A DNA stretch of 60,221 nt from Oscillospiraceae bacterium. GTDB lineage: Bacteria; Bacillota; Clostridia; Oscillospirales; Oscillospiraceae. Positions 7,944-16,924 of this stretch are shown here, in pieces. Below the pieces are notes generated by a model. It saw only the letters and a program-made list of their open reading frames with translations, did no database searches and had not been told where the DNA came from. How positions within the stretch are numbered: the first letter of the stretch is position 1; each line of letters opens with the position of its first letter. Location of the stretch: NCBI GenBank assembly GCA_017624915.1, contig JAGAMC010000005.1, positions 1 to 60,221 of the forward strand. The letters are read 5' to 3'. The position numbers and the translations under genes were made by a program.

Positions 7944-8444
7944 TCAACCTGTATACTCTACTGCGATTGAAGAGAATACATAGGGCTCGCCGTTCTTGTC
8001 CAATATCTTCCACTGGTCTTCCGTTCCACGGAACGTAACGGTCTTGATGCGGCTTCCAAGGAAGACATAGTTATCTATGTATTCAATGCTGGAAGGAGTG
8101 TTGATGCTTTCTGCCTTGCACTGGTGAAATGCCTGAAAACCGATTGCGGTGACTCCGGTCGGCAGATAAATGCAGGTGGCTTTGTCTTCCGTTTGGAAGA
8201 CTCTGGCTGCAATAACCTTGACGCCCTCCGGCACTGCGATTTCAAGAAAGTGCCCTCGATATTCGATTAGTGCAGAGCCGAGAATCACACAGTCGTCCCA
8301 GGTCTGACCGCTCCGGGGCAAACTTGTAAAGGTATCCCCGCCCACATGAAGAAGCCCGTTTCCACCAGTTGCGGTTGTGAGCGCTAAACATTTCGCAAAG
8401 GCGCTGCTGCCCAGGGTATGTACGGTGCCGGGAATGATTGACAA
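7944..8444 (-). pseudogene. Fragment of a BspA-like leucine-rich repeat surface protein
   Basis: About 166 residues with LRR_5-type repeats (SSAFAKCLALTT, PTGVTAIGFQAFHQCK, SRIKTVTFRGTEDQWKIL). BspA-type proteins are large secreted adhesins; this piece has no signal peptide and no ATG (only a TTG), and it begins inside the promoter of the next operon. It is best read as the preserved 3' end of a larger gene whose 5' part was lost when the pilus cassette was assembled. It sits directly behind the cassette left end. Confidence 0.65.
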
Positions 8445-8466
8445 GACAAGGAAAAGGTGCTATTTT
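8438..8466 (+). promoter_or_regulatory. Pilus operon promoter
   Basis: TTGACA (8438-8443), 17-bp spacer, TATTTT (8461-8466), about 55 bases ahead of the first pilus gene. Confidence 0.6.
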
Positions 8467-8521
8467 AAAATGGGATTTTGTCTTTTTATGTATACCATAT
8501 TTTTGGGGAGGTGAGGGCAAT

Positions 8522-9037
8522 ATGAAGACGTTTATTTCAACAAAAGGTAAGCGTGTTCTGCCCAGCCCTCCTTACGGGAAAATTGCCCTGCGGCTGGCTG
8601 CGGTGTTGTTGGTCGTGGTTTTGCTGATGGTCAACCTGTTCACTAACGTATTTATGGTCGTTCGGTACTACGGAGACGGAATGGAGCCATCTCTTTCCGA
8701 CCGCCAGCTGCTTGTACTGCTGAAAACGGACAAGGTACGTTCCGGCGATATTATCGCATTCTATTACAACAACAAGGTGCTGGTACGCCGCGTGATCTGC
8801 GAGGGCGGTCACAGCATCTCGCTGGAGGAGAACGGGACCGTCACCATTGACGGCACGGTTCTTTCCGAGTCGTATGTACAGACCCCCTCCGTTGGTCAGC
8901 ACAACATCTCCTTCCCCTATCACGTTCCCTACGGACACTATTTTGTCATGGGGGACAACCGTTCCATTTCCATGGACAGCCGCCTTTCCGAAATAGGGAC
9001 TGTCCCCACCGACCGCATACTGGGAAAAGTTCTTTGA
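8522..9037 (+). CDS. Signal peptidase I homologue lacking the Ser-Lys dyad (SipA-like pilus factor)
   Basis: 171-residue membrane protein with one N-terminal helix (residues ~22-46) and the type I signal peptidase fold. In active enzymes the first motif is SMxP; here it is GDGMEPSL, with Gly53 in place of the catalytic serine. The lysine of the KRVIG motif is also replaced (VRRVIC, Arg89). The later motif GDNRSISMDSR is intact. In streptococcal pilus islands a SipA/LepA homologue without the catalytic pair is needed for pilus polymerisation, apparently as a chaperone. The same role is likely here, because this is the first gene of a pilin and sortase operon. The start is the ATG at 8522 behind GGGGAGGTGA. 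Confidence 0.8.
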   Translation: MKTFISTKGKRVLPSPPYGKIALRLAAVLLVVVLLMVNLFTNVFMVVRYYGDGMEPSLSDRQLLVLLKTDKVRSGDIIAFYYNNKVLVRRVICEGGHSISLEENGTVTIDGTVLSESYVQTPSVGQHNISFPYHVPYGHYFVMGDNRSISMDSRLSEIGTVPTDRILGKVL

Positions 9038-9062
9038 CCCAACCCACGTAACCAGACCTTAT

Positions 9063-9102
9063 CAAGTCAGGGGCCCCTGACTTGTGTTCTATCGATAGAG
9101 CA
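9063..9102. promoter_or_regulatory. Two adjacent palindromes before the adhesin gene
   Basis: A perfect 22-bp palindrome (9063-9084; half CAAGTCAGGGG) is followed by a second, near-perfect one around CTATCGATAG (9085-9102). They fill most of the 91-base gap between the signal peptidase homologue and the adhesin. There is no T run, so they are more likely an operator or RNA processing stem than a terminator. Confidence 0.45.
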
Positions 9103-9128
9103 CAATACACGTTGACGAAGCAAAGAAG

Positions 9129-12100
9129 ATGAAGCATGTGAAAACAATCGGCTTGCGTCCGAACAATCGAATATGGATCGCCGCCGGAGTTGTTGTTTTC
9201 CTGTTGTTCTCCCTGTTGTCCGTGCGCAGCAACATGGTCAGTGCGGTGGCGCTGGAGCAGTCCGCCCGCTGCAGTATGGCGGAACATACCCACGGCTCTG
9301 ACTGCTACACCGGCAGTCGGCTGACCTGTCTTCAGACCCAGCATACGCACACAGAAAACTGTTATCTTGTTCTGCTCCGGGACAACGACATCAATAACCT
9401 GCTGGCTCAGGTGGATGCAGACACGAGCAACAGTCTGGAGGTTGTCATTTCCGATACGGTGGAAACTGCTGCCCAACTCAGCGAAACAGTCGCTCCTCCC
9501 TCACAACAGAACGATCGTACTCATGACGTGCAGGCAGTTGCGTTGAGCAACACTTCTGCACAGAACGAACCGTCTGAACCGGCAGAAGCGCCGAATCAGC
9601 TGGATGTATCCGCTCTGAACGAGGCAATTACCGAAAACAACGTAGAGCCCGGCCTGGTGCTGAACGAAAACCTGTACAAGGCGTCCACCCTCGCTGCAGG
9701 CCCCAGTGATCTTGCTCTGCCGACGGATACATCCACCTTGCTTGCAGCGGGATCGGACGGCGGGATATCCACTCTGGCTGTGGGTGACAGTGCCAGCACA
9801 GGGAATAATAATGCCAACTTCTATGTCTATCTGGACAACAAGTGGACCTGCTTCGGCAAGCTGACCTTTACCACCTCCGGTTCCTCCCGACGGTATACGG
9901 CTCGACTGACCACCGGCAATGTGGTCAATCTGATCAACAACAGTCTGGGGACCGACTACAGCTGGAGCGACCTGAATCTGCGTTGGGGCACCTCTGCCAA
10001 CCCAAGCAGCTGGAACGGATTCAGCATCAACAACTCCAACATCACGTTCCTCAACGGCAGCAGTACTTACTTCACCTCCAACAATACCGCACGCAGTGCC
10101 AAGTACGTGTTCCTGATGGACAACTCCGGCGACCCGCTGCCCTTCTACACGGTGAACTTTGAATATCCCGACGGCTCGTCCTCCTCGCAATACGTTCCCG
10201 GTGGCAGCTCTGTCACCCTTTCGGGCGACTATATGTGGAGCGACGGAAGCGCCCAATACACCGGCGGTCAGTCTGTGACCATCAACGGGCCAAAGACCTT
10301 TACCGCCAGCGAGGACAACGGAACCCTGCGTATCGTTTACAACATTGGTTTCCCGACGGTGAGCGGCGTAACGGTAGCCACCAGACCCACCATCTACGGC
10401 ACCACCGCTACCACATTGACCGATACGGTGGTTGAAAACGGTTCTGCGCTTATCCGCAATGTCTCTCAGCACGAGGTACCGGGCGAGCTGTCCGACGGCA
10501 ACACCCGCATCATTCGCTTTTCCGGCTGGCGGGTGGGCACTTCCGACACTATCCTCAGCCCCAACTCCACCTTGAACTGGGACGAGCTGCAATCCTTTGC
10601 CAGCGGCAGCCGGCTCAATCTCACCGCCGTGTGGGAGACCTCGCCACTGCAAACGGTCAGCTTCTTTGTCCGCTATGACTCCAAGCCCATCGACACCCAG
10701 GGCGGCGGCGTGGTGGGCGGTGCGGTCACCGACTACACCCCCGAACTGTTTGCCACCCACGTGGGCGGTACGGATGCGGCATCCCTGTCCGTGAACGAAC
10801 TGAACAACAAATATTACATCGCCGACACAACCACGGATAACTCCTTCGGTGCCGACCAGCGGATCCGTGCTTTGTACGGGGAACAGCCCGGTATCTGGCT
10901 GCAAAGCTTCCCGGACGACGAAGAGATTTTCCAAAAGCTGATCACCCATGCTCAAAACCGCCAGCTTGAAGTGGACGGCGAGCCTGTGGCGCCGGAAGAT
11001 CTGCACGCCGAGGCCTATGCCATCCGCTGGTATGTGTTCAAGGCCCAGAGCGATGCCTGGCATATCGACGGTCGTTTGGTGAAAAAACAGGGCATCGTCT
11101 ATGTAAAGAAATCCTTCGCCGGCAATGTGGACGGCGTGGCGTTGGCCAAGCAGGACTTCTCCATTACCGCGGCCAATGGGGCCGGAACCAAGCAGCACAC
11201 GCTGACGCTGAACAACGCCGCCGGCTATGATCCGGCTGCCGACACCTACACCTGGGAAGTGAACGGTCTGGACTATGGCGAACCATGGACACTCACCGAA
11301 CACACCTATAATGAGGTTAATAACCCGGGCGGGATCAATTATCACGGCTATTCCGAATACATCGTCGTGGATGCGTTCAATCAGCAAAATAAAAACGGTC
11401 CGGGCACCACGGTGGACATTGTCGGTCAAACCTATGCACTGGATGCCGGTACCGACCAGATTATGCGTGTGGAGTTCACCAATGTGTACCATACCAGCGA
11501 CTCCATCATCATCAAAAAGGAAGATGCCCGCACCGGAAATCCGCTGGCGGGAGCCACCTTCCAGCTGCTGCAGAACGAATCACCGCTGACTTTTACCTAT
11601 GACAGCACAAAGAATCAGTACATCTACGACCCGTCGGGCAGCATAACGGAGCTGTCCGGCACCACCACCGGCTATTACGAACTGGTCATTTCCGGTTTCA
11701 GCTATGACGCCGGCAATGTAGTGGTGCAGGAGCTGCAGCCGCCTTCCGGCTATACTCCCATCGAAAACATCACCATCGGCTATCTGCCCGATCCCGACAC
11801 AGGCCAGCTGACAGACCAAATCGGAATTTTGAGCACCTCGCCCCTGGCCACCTACCATGACGGCCTGCTGATCGTGGAGAATACCACGGAGAATACCTCC
11901 GTCACCGTGTCTAAACAATGGCTGTGTCCTGAAGCTGACTGGGCTGATGTGACCGTGCAGCTGCTGGCCAATGGACAGCTGGTCTCCTCTCTGATCCCCG
12001 GTGTGGAGCCCTCGGTGCAGCTGACGGCAGCCAACGGCTACCGGGCCACATGGAGCGGCTTGCCTGCCTATGCCAACGGCACCTCCATCGTCTGGTCTGT

Positions 12101-12725
12101 GCGCGAGACGAAGATCGGAACCGAAAACTGCAAGCCGGACTACTCTTTCGCCAACTGGATCGTAAGCTATTCCGAGCCCACCTATACCAAGGACGGCAGC
12201 GGAAAGGTGACCAACACCGCTTTCGTGATTCAAAACGACACCCGCCGCACCCTGCTGCGTCTGACCAAAACCAATTTGTCCGGCACGCTTCGCCTGCCCG
12301 GCGCCACGTTCTCTTTGCAGCATCTCGTCCCGGACGGCAGCGGAGGGTACACAGCCAACTCTGCGTTTGTTACCCGAACCGGAGTTACCGAATCGGACGG
12401 CACGTTGACCTTTGATAACCTGCTGTACGGTTATTATAGGCTACAGGAGACCTCGCCGCCCGATGGATATGAGATCCTGCCGGACCCCATCTATCTGACG
12501 CTTCGGGAAGATGGTACCGTAGTGGTGGAGGCACATGCCTATGCACAGGCCGGTTCTTCCGCCTATACCGTCCACGTAACGAATGCTTCCAAACGGCCCC
12601 TGCCCGATACCGGCGGCAGCGGACCCGGAATTTATCAGGCCCTTGGTATCCTGCTGATGCTGAGTGCCGCATGGATCTGGAGCCTTCCCCACAACAAAAA
12701 AGAGGGGAGGTGGCGTTCTGAGTAA
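9129..12725 (+). CDS. LPDTG-anchored pilus tip adhesin with Cna_B-type domains
   Basis: 1198-residue surface protein. An N-terminal membrane-spanning export signal (residues ~13-38) is followed by a His/Cys-rich stretch (EHTHGSDCY, QHTHTENCY) often seen near the N-terminus of Firmicute adhesins. Then come a long beta-rich region and SpaA/Cna_B-like domains, for example KKEDARTGNPLAGATFQLLQ and LTKTNLSGTLRLPGATFSLQ. These domains usually hold Lys-Asn isopeptide bonds and carry E-box-like motifs (YRLQETSPPDGYEI). The end is a sorting signal: LPDTG at about 1158, a hydrophobic helix and a charged tail. Size and gene order suggest the pilus tip or ancillary adhesin. The ribosome binding site is weak. 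The ligand is unknown. Confidence 0.85.
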   Translation: MKHVKTIGLRPNNRIWIAAGVVVFLLFSLLSVRSNMVSAVALEQSARCSMAEHTHGSDCYTGSRLTCLQTQHTHTENCYLVLLRDNDINNLLAQVDADTSNSLEVVISDTVETAAQLSETVAPPSQQNDRTHDVQAVALSNTSAQNEPSEPAEAPNQLDVSALNEAITENNVEPGLVLNENLYKASTLAAGPSDLALPTDTSTLLAAGSDGGISTLAVGDSASTGNNNANFYVYLDNKWTCFGKLTFTTSGSSRRYTARLTTGNVVNLINNSLGTDYSWSDLNLRWGTSANPSSWNGFSINNSNITFLNGSSTYFTSNNTARSAKYVFLMDNSGDPLPFYTVNFEYPDGSSSSQYVPGGSSVTLSGDYMWSDGSAQYTGGQSVTINGPKTFTASEDNGTLRIVYNIGFPTVSGVTVATRPTIYGTTATTLTDTVVENGSALIRNVSQHEVPGELSDGNTRIIRFSGWRVGTSDTILSPNSTLNWDELQSFASGSRLNLTAVWETSPLQTVSFFVRYDSKPIDTQGGGVVGGAVTDYTPELFATHVGGTDAASLSVNELNNKYYIADTTTDNSFGADQRIRALYGEQPGIWLQSFPDDEEIFQKLITHAQNRQLEVDGEPVAPEDLHAEAYAIRWYVFKAQSDAWHIDGRLVKKQGIVYVKKSFAGNVDGVALAKQDFSITAANGAGTKQHTLTLNNAAGYDPAADTYTWEVNGLDYGEPWTLTEHTYNEVNNPGGINYHGYSEYIVVDAFNQQNKNGPGTTVDIVGQTYALDAGTDQIMRVEFTNVYHTSDSIIIKKEDARTGNPLAGATFQLLQNESPLTFTYDSTKNQYIYDPSGSITELSGTTTGYYELVISGFSYDAGNVVVQELQPPSGYTPIENITIGYLPDPDTGQLTDQIGILSTSPLATYHDGLLIVENTTENTSVTVSKQWLCPEADWADVTVQLLANGQLVSSLIPGVEPSVQLTAANGYRATWSGLPAYANGTSIVWSVRETKIGTENCKPDYSFANWIVSYSEPTYTKDGSGKVTNTAFVIQNDTRRTLLRLTKTNLSGTLRLPGATFSLQHLVPDGSGGYTANSAFVTRTGVTESDGTLTFDNLLYGYYRLQETSPPDGYEILPDPIYLTLREDGTVVVEAHAYAQAGSSAYTVHVTNASKRPLPDTGGSGPGIYQALGILLMLSAAWIWSLPHNKKEGRWRSE

Positions 12726-12792
12726 TAAAACATTCACTATAAAACAAAAAACAAAACAACAATCCATCAAAAAGGAAAGAAGAGAAACGATT

Positions 12793-14388
12793 ATGAAGAA
12801 ACTGTTTGCATCCCTGCTGGCCCTTGCTTTGCTGGCATCTATGCTGGTCCTGCCCGCATCCGCTGTCGGCGAGTACACCATCACCGTTAACGGCACTGCT
12901 TCCGGCCATATCTACAAGGCCTATCAGATTTTCTCCGCCCGCGACGTGTCCAGCGAAGGTGTTCTGACCGACATCGAGTGGGGCACCGGCGTTAACGGCG
13001 CAGCTCTGTTGGCTGCTCTGAAGCTGGAGACCGCCTTTGGCGAGGGCGCTGCCAACCAGTTCAGCGCCTGCACCGACGCGGAGTCCGTAGCCAAGGTGGT
13101 TGCCGCCTGGTCCCCCGACTCCGCTGTGCTGGACCGCTTTGCCGAACTGGTGGGCGGAAATCTGGGCGCTGCCGCCGGCACCAGCACCGAGGGCACCGGA
13201 AACGTCTACACCATCACAAATCTGAATGTGGGCTACTATCTGGTCATGGATACCACTGTGCCTGAGGGAAATGCCGGCGATACCTATACCAAGTACATCA
13301 TCCGCGTGGTCCGCAATGTGGAAGTCAGCCCCAAGGGCACTGCTCCCACTGTGACCAAGACCACCCACTCTGCCATCGATGGCACCTTCAAGGAGTACGA
13401 GGACGTCACCATGACCTATGACGTCTACTTCAAGCTGGAAGGCACCCTGCCCTCCAACTACGTCACCGACTACGCCCAGTACAGCTACAAGTTCGTGGAC
13501 ACCCTGCCCACCGGTCTGACCTACAAGGACATCAGCCAGACTGTCAAAGTCAAGACCTACATCCTGCATGCCACCGATGCCACCACTGACATTGATGCCT
13601 CCGCATACACCGTGAATGCTGCCGGTAACACTCTCACCATTGACTTCGGCAACCTGAAGAGCAAGCTGCCCGCCCTGCTGGCCAGTGACAAAATCGTGGT
13701 CAAGTACGTCGCCACCCTGAACGGCAGCGCTGTCATCGGCGGCGCCGGTAACATCAACAGCGTGCAGCTGTACTACTCCAACGACCCCAACCAGCCCGCC
13801 AACGAGTCCAACCCCCACATGGGCAAGACCTCTTCCGACACCGCCGCCGTCTACACCTACCAGCTGGACGTGACCAAGGTGGACGGCATTGACGCCACCA
13901 AGACGCTGGCCGGGGCCAAGTTCCGCCTGTATCGCAACGACGTGGATGCCTTGGGTGTGGCTGTCAAGCGCTATGCTCAGGTTACCGCAGGTGTACTGTC
14001 CGGCTCCACCACTGATGAGTCCCAGGCGGACACTCTTGAGTCTGATGCCAATGGCGAGTTCTCCATTGCCGGTCTGGATGCCGGTATCTACTACCTGGAA
14101 GAGACGCAGGCTCCCAGTGGCTACAACAAGATGGATGACCCCGTTCGTGTCACCATCACTCCCACCTTCACCAACAACGCTCTGACTGCTCTGGGCTTTG
14201 ACGTGGACGGTGTGCCCGGAACCGGCAACCATAACACCGGCGTGGTCAGTATTCAGGTCCGCAACAACGCCGGCGCCACCCTGCCCTCCACCGGCGGCAT
14301 GGGTACCACCCTGTTCTACGTGGTGGGTGTCGTCCTGATGCTGGGCGCCGCTGCCGTTATCATCGCCAAAAAGCGCGAGACCAAGTAA
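12793..14388 (+). CDS. Major pilin (isopeptide-forming fimbrial protein, LPSTG)
   Basis: 531-residue backbone pilin. Signal peptide MKKLFASLLALALLASM...PASA; an N-terminal pilin domain; a pilin-motif-like lysine in VEVSPKG (~residue 180) that would attack the sorted threonine of the next subunit; a central D2-like fimbrial domain with KTTHSAIDG; a C-terminal Cna_B domain containing the E-box YYLEETQAPSGY; and sorting signal LPSTG at 497 with a helix and KKRETK tail. The codon use is very regular and the ribosome binding site is purine-rich, fitting high expression. I take the ATG at 12793 because the signal peptide starts there; an upstream in-frame extension overlaps the adhesin end. Confidence 0.9.
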   Translation: MKKLFASLLALALLASMLVLPASAVGEYTITVNGTASGHIYKAYQIFSARDVSSEGVLTDIEWGTGVNGAALLAALKLETAFGEGAANQFSACTDAESVAKVVAAWSPDSAVLDRFAELVGGNLGAAAGTSTEGTGNVYTITNLNVGYYLVMDTTVPEGNAGDTYTKYIIRVVRNVEVSPKGTAPTVTKTTHSAIDGTFKEYEDVTMTYDVYFKLEGTLPSNYVTDYAQYSYKFVDTLPTGLTYKDISQTVKVKTYILHATDATTDIDASAYTVNAAGNTLTIDFGNLKSKLPALLASDKIVVKYVATLNGSAVIGGAGNINSVQLYYSNDPNQPANESNPHMGKTSSDTAAVYTYQLDVTKVDGIDATKTLAGAKFRLYRNDVDALGVAVKRYAQVTAGVLSGSTTDESQADTLESDANGEFSIAGLDAGIYYLEETQAPSGYNKMDDPVRVTITPTFTNNALTALGFDVDGVPGTGNHNTGVVSIQVRNNAGATLPSTGGMGTTLFYVVGVVLMLGAAAVIIAKKRETK

Positions 14389-14406
14389 GCTTTCACCAAA
14401 CCTGTG

Positions 14407-14433
14407 GCCCCGGGGAGCATTGCTCCCCGGGGC
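14407..14433 (+). promoter_or_regulatory. GC-rich hairpin between major pilin and sortase
   Basis: Perfect stem with 13-bp arms (GCCCCGGGGAGCA / TGCTCCCCGGGGC) and a one-base centre, located between the pilin stop and the sortase ribosome binding site. Without a T run it may act as a partial attenuator or RNA stabiliser, keeping pilin expression above sortase expression. Confidence 0.5.
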
Positions 14434-14450
14434 AGTGAGGAGAGTCCTGC

Positions 14451-15305
14451 ATGAAAGGCAAGAAAACAGGGAGCACGCTCCCTCTTATATTGATTTTTCT
14501 TGCAGGGTTGTCCTTGCTGCTCTATCCCTCGGTCAGCAACTACTGGAATTCCCTGCACCAAAGTCGGGCCATAGCCGTATATGACCAGACCGTGGATAAC
14601 ATTGATAAAGAAAAAAACGATGCCATGCGCCAGCTGGCCCGGGCATATAACGACAGCCTGCTTGGCCGCAGTGACGAGTTCCATCTGGACGAGGGCCTTC
14701 AGAGACAGTATGAATCGCTTCTAAACGTGACCGGAACGGGCGTCATGGGCTATGTGGACATTCCCTGTATCAACTGCAAATTGCCCATCTACCACGGTAC
14801 GGACGAATCGGTGCTGCAGGTGGCGGTGGGCCATCTGGAGTGGACCAGTCTGCCCGTAGGTGGTCCAAGCACTCACGCGGTCATTTCCGGTCATCGTGGT
14901 CTGCCCTCGGCAGAGCTGCTGACCCACATCGATCGGCTGGAGACCGGCGACAAATTTTATCTCCATGTTCTGGGCGAAGAATTGGAGTACCGTGTGGACG
15001 ATATCGCCGTTGTACTGCCCAACGACACCTCCCGTCTACGGGTGGTGGCCGGGGAGGACTATGTGACCCTCGTCACCTGTACGCCCTACGGCATCAACTC
15101 CCACCGCCTGCTGGTGCGGGGTACCCGTGTGCAAAACAGCGCTGCTGCAACTTCCGAGCAGTTGTATCTTACCAACGAATTGCGCCCCGTCAGTCTGGTG
15201 TATGTGATCCCGCTGACCCTTGTTGGCCTTGGCACGCTCACCGGTCTGTTCCTTGGACTGCGTAGTATCTTGCCGCGTAAACGGCAAAAAAAGAACGGCA
15301 ACTGA
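14451..15305 (+). CDS. Class C (pilin-polymerising) sortase
   Basis: 284-residue membrane transpeptidase that joins pilin subunits: it cleaves LPxTG and links the threonine to a pilin lysine. Class C architecture is clear, with a membrane helix at each end (residues ~8-25 and ~250-272) and a catalytic core between. Catalytic His148 lies in ISGHRG, Cys210 in TLVTCTPYG and Arg219 in NSHRLLVRG. The gene lies directly behind the major pilin, as usual in pilus operons, with GTGAGGAG upstream of the ATG. Confidence 0.93.
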   Translation: MKGKKTGSTLPLILIFLAGLSLLLYPSVSNYWNSLHQSRAIAVYDQTVDNIDKEKNDAMRQLARAYNDSLLGRSDEFHLDEGLQRQYESLLNVTGTGVMGYVDIPCINCKLPIYHGTDESVLQVAVGHLEWTSLPVGGPSTHAVISGHRGLPSAELLTHIDRLETGDKFYLHVLGEELEYRVDDIAVVLPNDTSRLRVVAGEDYVTLVTCTPYGINSHRLLVRGTRVQNSAAATSEQLYLTNELRPVSLVYVIPLTLVGLGTLTGLFLGLRSILPRKRQKKNGN

Positions 15306-15322
15306 GTTCAGGAGAAGTCGCT

Positions 15323-16924
15323 ATGAAAAACCTTATGCAAAAATCAAATAGAGTGCTTCTGTGCGTGCTGGTGGCTTGTATGTTGCTTGGGACTACGGTG
15401 GTACAGGCGGCCAACCCCTGCGCTCTGCGGGTCACGATACGCAACGATGCGGACAAACCGATCTCCGGCATCAATGTAGACCTGTATCAGGTTGCAGTCA
15501 CAAAGAATGGTACCACCACGTTGACCGAGCCGTTTGCCGATCTTTCTCTGAGTGCAGATCAGCTGTTTGCCGACAGCGGTGCCGATCATGCCAATACTGT
15601 CTATCAGTATATCTTTGCCCGGGAAGTGGACTATACCGCCAAACACACCACCAACGCATACGGCAACGCGGAATTCAGTAATTTGGAGCAAGGCATCTAT
15701 TTGGTGCTGGACGAAGGCGGACAAAAGGTGGCATTCCAGCCCTATCTGGTCGTCCTTCCCATAAACGTGGACGGGCAAGTGAGCCATTACGCGACCTCCA
15801 GCCCCAAGACTTCCGAAACGGACACCAAATCCTTCCTCGTGGTAATGCTGTGGGAGGATAACATGAACGCAGCCGGCAAACGCCCCAACAGCGTGGAGGT
15901 AACCTTGCTGCGGGACAATATTCCGTTTCGAAAAGTAACACTCAGTGCCGACAACAGCTGGCAGCATCAGTTCTATCAGCTGCCTACCGACGGAGAATAT
16001 TCGGTAAAGATCGACCCGATCTCACAATACACCACGACCTATGACCTGCGAGGAGACTCCTGCATCATCCTCAACAAGTATACCGGCGGAGGGGGCGGCG
16101 GAACAACACCTCCCGTACCGCCCGCTCCCACAACGGCTCACGTCAGCGTGTACAAGGTCTGGGACGATAACAACAACGCCGCCGGCACACGCCCCGACCA
16201 GATCACCGTGCAGCTGATTCGGGCCGGAACGGTGGAAAAGACCGCCACCCTCTCTGCGGCCAACGGCTGGAGCTATACCTTTTATGAGCTGGATCCGGCA
16301 GAGAGTTATACGGTTCGGGAAGCGGCGGTTGCCGGCTATACACCCGACTACCGCGGCAGTGCCGCCACCGGCATTACCATCACCAACCGCAGCAGCACCC
16401 GGCCGGATCAACCGGTGAATCCCGATCCTCCCGGCCCGGTGGTGCCCGACCCGGAAACCATTGATATTCCTGTCATCGTTGTGTGGCGTGGGGATGAAAA
16501 CCACCCGCAGGCCCGCCCGGAGCAGGTCACGGTCCATTTGATCTCCTCCGGCAACATCGTTTCTACCCTCTATTTGACCGCCGCTGACGGCTGGCAAGGC
16601 GCGTTTGCCGATGTTCCCGCTGATCTTGCCTACAGCGTCTGGCAGCAGACGGTGGATGGCTATTCCACCACCTATGAGGGCGGTGTGCCTCAGGGATTTA
16701 CTGTGGTCAATGCCTACCGCAGTCAGGCGCCCTCTGAGCCGCCCTCGCCGCCCCAGCCCCCTGACCCACCTCCCTATGAGCCATCTGTTCCCGTCGGCCC
16801 CTCTCAGCCCAGCATCCCTCAGACGGGCGCGCAGCTGTGGCCGCTCTGGGCGCTTTTGGCTGTGGGCGTGGTGCTGCTCGCTCTCGGACTTGTGGATTTG
16901 TATCGGGGGAGAAAAAGATCATGA
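15323..16924 (+). CDS. Cna_B-repeat minor or basal pilin, IPQTG-anchored
   Basis: 533-residue surface protein. Signal peptide (residues ~1-27), an N-terminal pilin-type domain, then three related Cna_B repeats. Each contains a VxWxDxxNxAGxRP-like strand: MLWEDNMNAAGKRP, KVWDDNNNAAGTRP and VVWRGDENHPQARP. They are separated by Gly- and Pro-rich linkers. A proline-rich stalk (PPSPPQPPDPPPYEP) precedes the sorting signal IPQTG at about 498, a helix and RGRKRS. A proline-rich neck before the anchor is typical of the basal pilin that fixes the fibre to peptidoglycan. The stop overlaps the ATG of the next sortase. Confidence 0.82.
   Translation: MKNLMQKSNRVLLCVLVACMLLGTTVVQAANPCALRVTIRNDADKPISGINVDLYQVAVTKNGTTTLTEPFADLSLSADQLFADSGADHANTVYQYIFAREVDYTAKHTTNAYGNAEFSNLEQGIYLVLDEGGQKVAFQPYLVVLPINVDGQVSHYATSSPKTSETDTKSFLVVMLWEDNMNAAGKRPNSVEVTLLRDNIPFRKVTLSADNSWQHQFYQLPTDGEYSVKIDPISQYTTTYDLRGDSCIILNKYTGGGGGGTTPPVPPAPTTAHVSVYKVWDDNNNAAGTRPDQITVQLIRAGTVEKTATLSAANGWSYTFYELDPAESYTVREAAVAGYTPDYRGSAATGITITNRSSTRPDQPVNPDPPGPVVPDPETIDIPVIVVWRGDENHPQARPEQVTVHLISSGNIVSTLYLTAADGWQGAFADVPADLAYSVWQQTVDGYSTTYEGGVPQGFTVVNAYRSQAPSEPPSPPQPPDPPPYEPSVPVGPSQPSIPQTGAQLWPLWALLAVGVVLLALGLVDLYRGRKRS

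Noticed and set aside
9501-11492. 663-codon open frame on the minus strand
   Set aside because: It lies fully antisense to the adhesin gene, has no domain pattern or ribosome binding site, and reflects codon bias. The same applies to long antisense frames opposite prfB (3120-4337), the major pilin (12385-14232), the SLH protein (28319-29854), the sulfatase (37737-39224) and htpG (54451-56238).
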